Shown in pieces: positions 6,450 through 7,291 of a stretch of DNA of 7,291 bases. This stretch comes from Balneolia bacterium. Its GTDB lineage: Bacteria > Bacteroidota > Rhodothermia > Balneolales > Cyclonatronaceae. Location: contig PXDL01000405.1 in the NCBI GenBank assembly GCA_003566395.1, positions 1 to 7,291 on the forward strand, given 5' to 3'. Under the pieces are notes generated by a model, which did not search any database, had not been told where the DNA came from, and was given only the letters and a program-made list of their open reading frames with translations. The translations under genes were made by a program, and so were the position numbers. The number at the start of each line of letters is the position of its first letter. Within the stretch, counting starts at the first letter, position 1.

Positions 6450-7169
6450 ATGGCGAAAACAGAACCGGTGATACCGGATGACCCGACTTCCAAAAAAGGA
6501 ATGAAGCTGCCCCGGAAAAGCAAAGAGCAAAAACAGCGGGCGCTCGAAATTCTGAACAAGTTGTATGAACATTACCCGAATCCCCATTGTGAACTGAATT
6601 TCAGCAATCCGTTCGAGCTTCTGATTGCCACCATTCTCAGCGCGCAGTGCACCGACGTACGTGTAAATATAGTTACCGAAAAGTTGTTCACGGATTACCC
6701 CACCGTGGATGCTTTTGCCGAAGCCGGCATTGAGGAACTTGAAGAGGCCGTTCGTACAACCGGATTTTACCGCAACAAGGCCAAAGCCATCAAAGAGACC
6801 GCCATCGCCGTCAGGGACCGTTATAACGGGAAAGTTCCACGCACGATGGATGAGCTGCTCACCTTACGGGGCGCCGCCCGGAAAACGGCGAACGTGGTAT
6901 TGGGGAACGCCTTTAATATTAATGTGGGCGTGGTGGTGGATACGCATGTGTCCCGCTTTTCCAAACGATTCAGGCTCAGCAGGCACAAGAACACCGACAA
7001 GATTGAACGGGATTTAATGGCGCTTTTCCCCCGCGAAAACTGGACCGACCTTTCTCACCTGATGATTCACCACGGGCGGAATTGCTGTAAAGCCCGCATC
7101 TCCCGTCCGCCCGATCATGAGCTTTGCATCAACTACGGCGTAAACTGCGAATGCCGGAAAATGAGGTAA
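6450..7169 (+). CDS. nth: Endonuclease III (DNA glycosylase/AP lyase), atypical Fe-S cysteine pattern
   Basis: Nth excises oxidised pyrimidines and cuts the strand at abasic sites in base-excision repair. The frame is open from an ATG at 6354, but its first 32 codons overlap the end of lptD and show no homology; the ATG at 6450 (MAKTEP) leaves a 58-base gap and gives 239 residues, and an ATG at 6501 is a third option. E. coli Nth is 211 residues, so the difference is mainly an N-terminal lysine-rich tail. The core aligns well: ELNFSNPFELLIATILSAQ (48-66), the helix-hairpin-helix ending RKTANVVL with catalytic K145 (K120 in E. coli), and VDTH with D164 (D138 in E. coli). The hairpin itself reads LRGAA where LPGVG or LPGVA is usual. 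Cysteines follow HGR at 213, 226, 233 and 235, not the C-x6-C-x2-C-x5-C of the canonical [4Fe-4S] cluster. Probably co-transcribed with lptD. Confidence 0.92.
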   Translation: MAKTEPVIPDDPTSKKGMKLPRKSKEQKQRALEILNKLYEHYPNPHCELNFSNPFELLIATILSAQCTDVRVNIVTEKLFTDYPTVDAFAEAGIEELEEAVRTTGFYRNKAKAIKETAIAVRDRYNGKVPRTMDELLTLRGAARKTANVVLGNAFNINVGVVVDTHVSRFSKRFRLSRHKNTDKIERDLMALFPRENWTDLSHLMIHHGRNCCKARISRPPDHELCINYGVNCECRKMR

Positions 7170-7231
7170 AATAATCAGTAAAGTGTAAGGTTTTGCGCGG
7201 CCGGGACTCATTGCGGTAAACACATATAAAA

Positions 7232-7270
7232 GGCTTTGCAAAACCGTTCGTTTGCCGGTTTACCAAAGCC
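7232..7270. terminator. Imperfect hairpin after nth, possible terminator
   Basis: GGCTTTG (7232-7238) pairs with CAAAGCC (7264-7270) and AAACCG (7241-7246) with CGGTTT (7256-7261), with a 2x2 internal mismatch and a 9-base loop. There is no T-run on the plus-strand side. Read on the minus strand the stem is followed by TTTTATATG, so it may better serve a convergent gene beyond the right edge, or act weakly in both directions. It lies 62 bases after the nth stop. Confidence 0.4.
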
Positions 7271-7291
7271 GTCAACAATCTGATTTATGAA

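Noticed and set aside
1..7291. CRISPR array, tRNA/rRNA, insertion sequence or phage genes
   Set aside because: No regularly spaced repeats, no RNA-gene signatures, no transposase or terminal repeats were seen on either strand.

Overview
The window fits a Gram-negative bacterium of the Bacteroidota/Rhodothermota/Balneolota group. This is an inference from three things: the Bacteroidota-style LptD, the weak or missing Shine-Dalgarno sequences in front of most genes, and the moderately GC-rich coding sequence. A Balneolota-like halophile or marine organism is a reasonable guess, but no rRNA or species marker is present.

Layout: the left quarter (1-1719, minus strand) is one gene that runs off the window. 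It encodes an apparently exported phospholipase D-superfamily protein with two intact HxKx4D motifs, followed by a C-terminal staphylococcal-nuclease-like (SNase) domain whose active site looks degraded. A 443-base divergent intergenic region (1720-2162) follows. It holds no convincing gene, but it contains a stretch strongly resembling the E. coli lac promoter spacer and a perfect 9-bp inverted repeat.

From 2163 to 7169 four genes run on the plus strand: a short FtsB/DivIC-type septum formation initiator, a ROK-family sugar kinase, a 959-residue LPS-assembly outer-membrane protein (lptD) and endonuclease III (nth). Gaps are 77, 21 and 58 bases, so at least ROK-lptD-nth probably share a transcript. 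The set joins cell division, sugar phosphorylation, outer-membrane LPS insertion and base-excision repair; it looks like a housekeeping cluster rather than a mobile or defence island. After nth there is an imperfect hairpin that may act as a terminator, possibly for a convergent gene to the right.

No wholly new system is evident. The points most worth a second look are altered key residues in otherwise ordinary proteins: a ROK kinase without the cysteine zinc motif, an Nth whose C-terminal cysteines do not follow the usual [4Fe-4S] spacing, an SNase domain lacking most catalytic residues, and an LptD with a single possible inter-domain disulfide.
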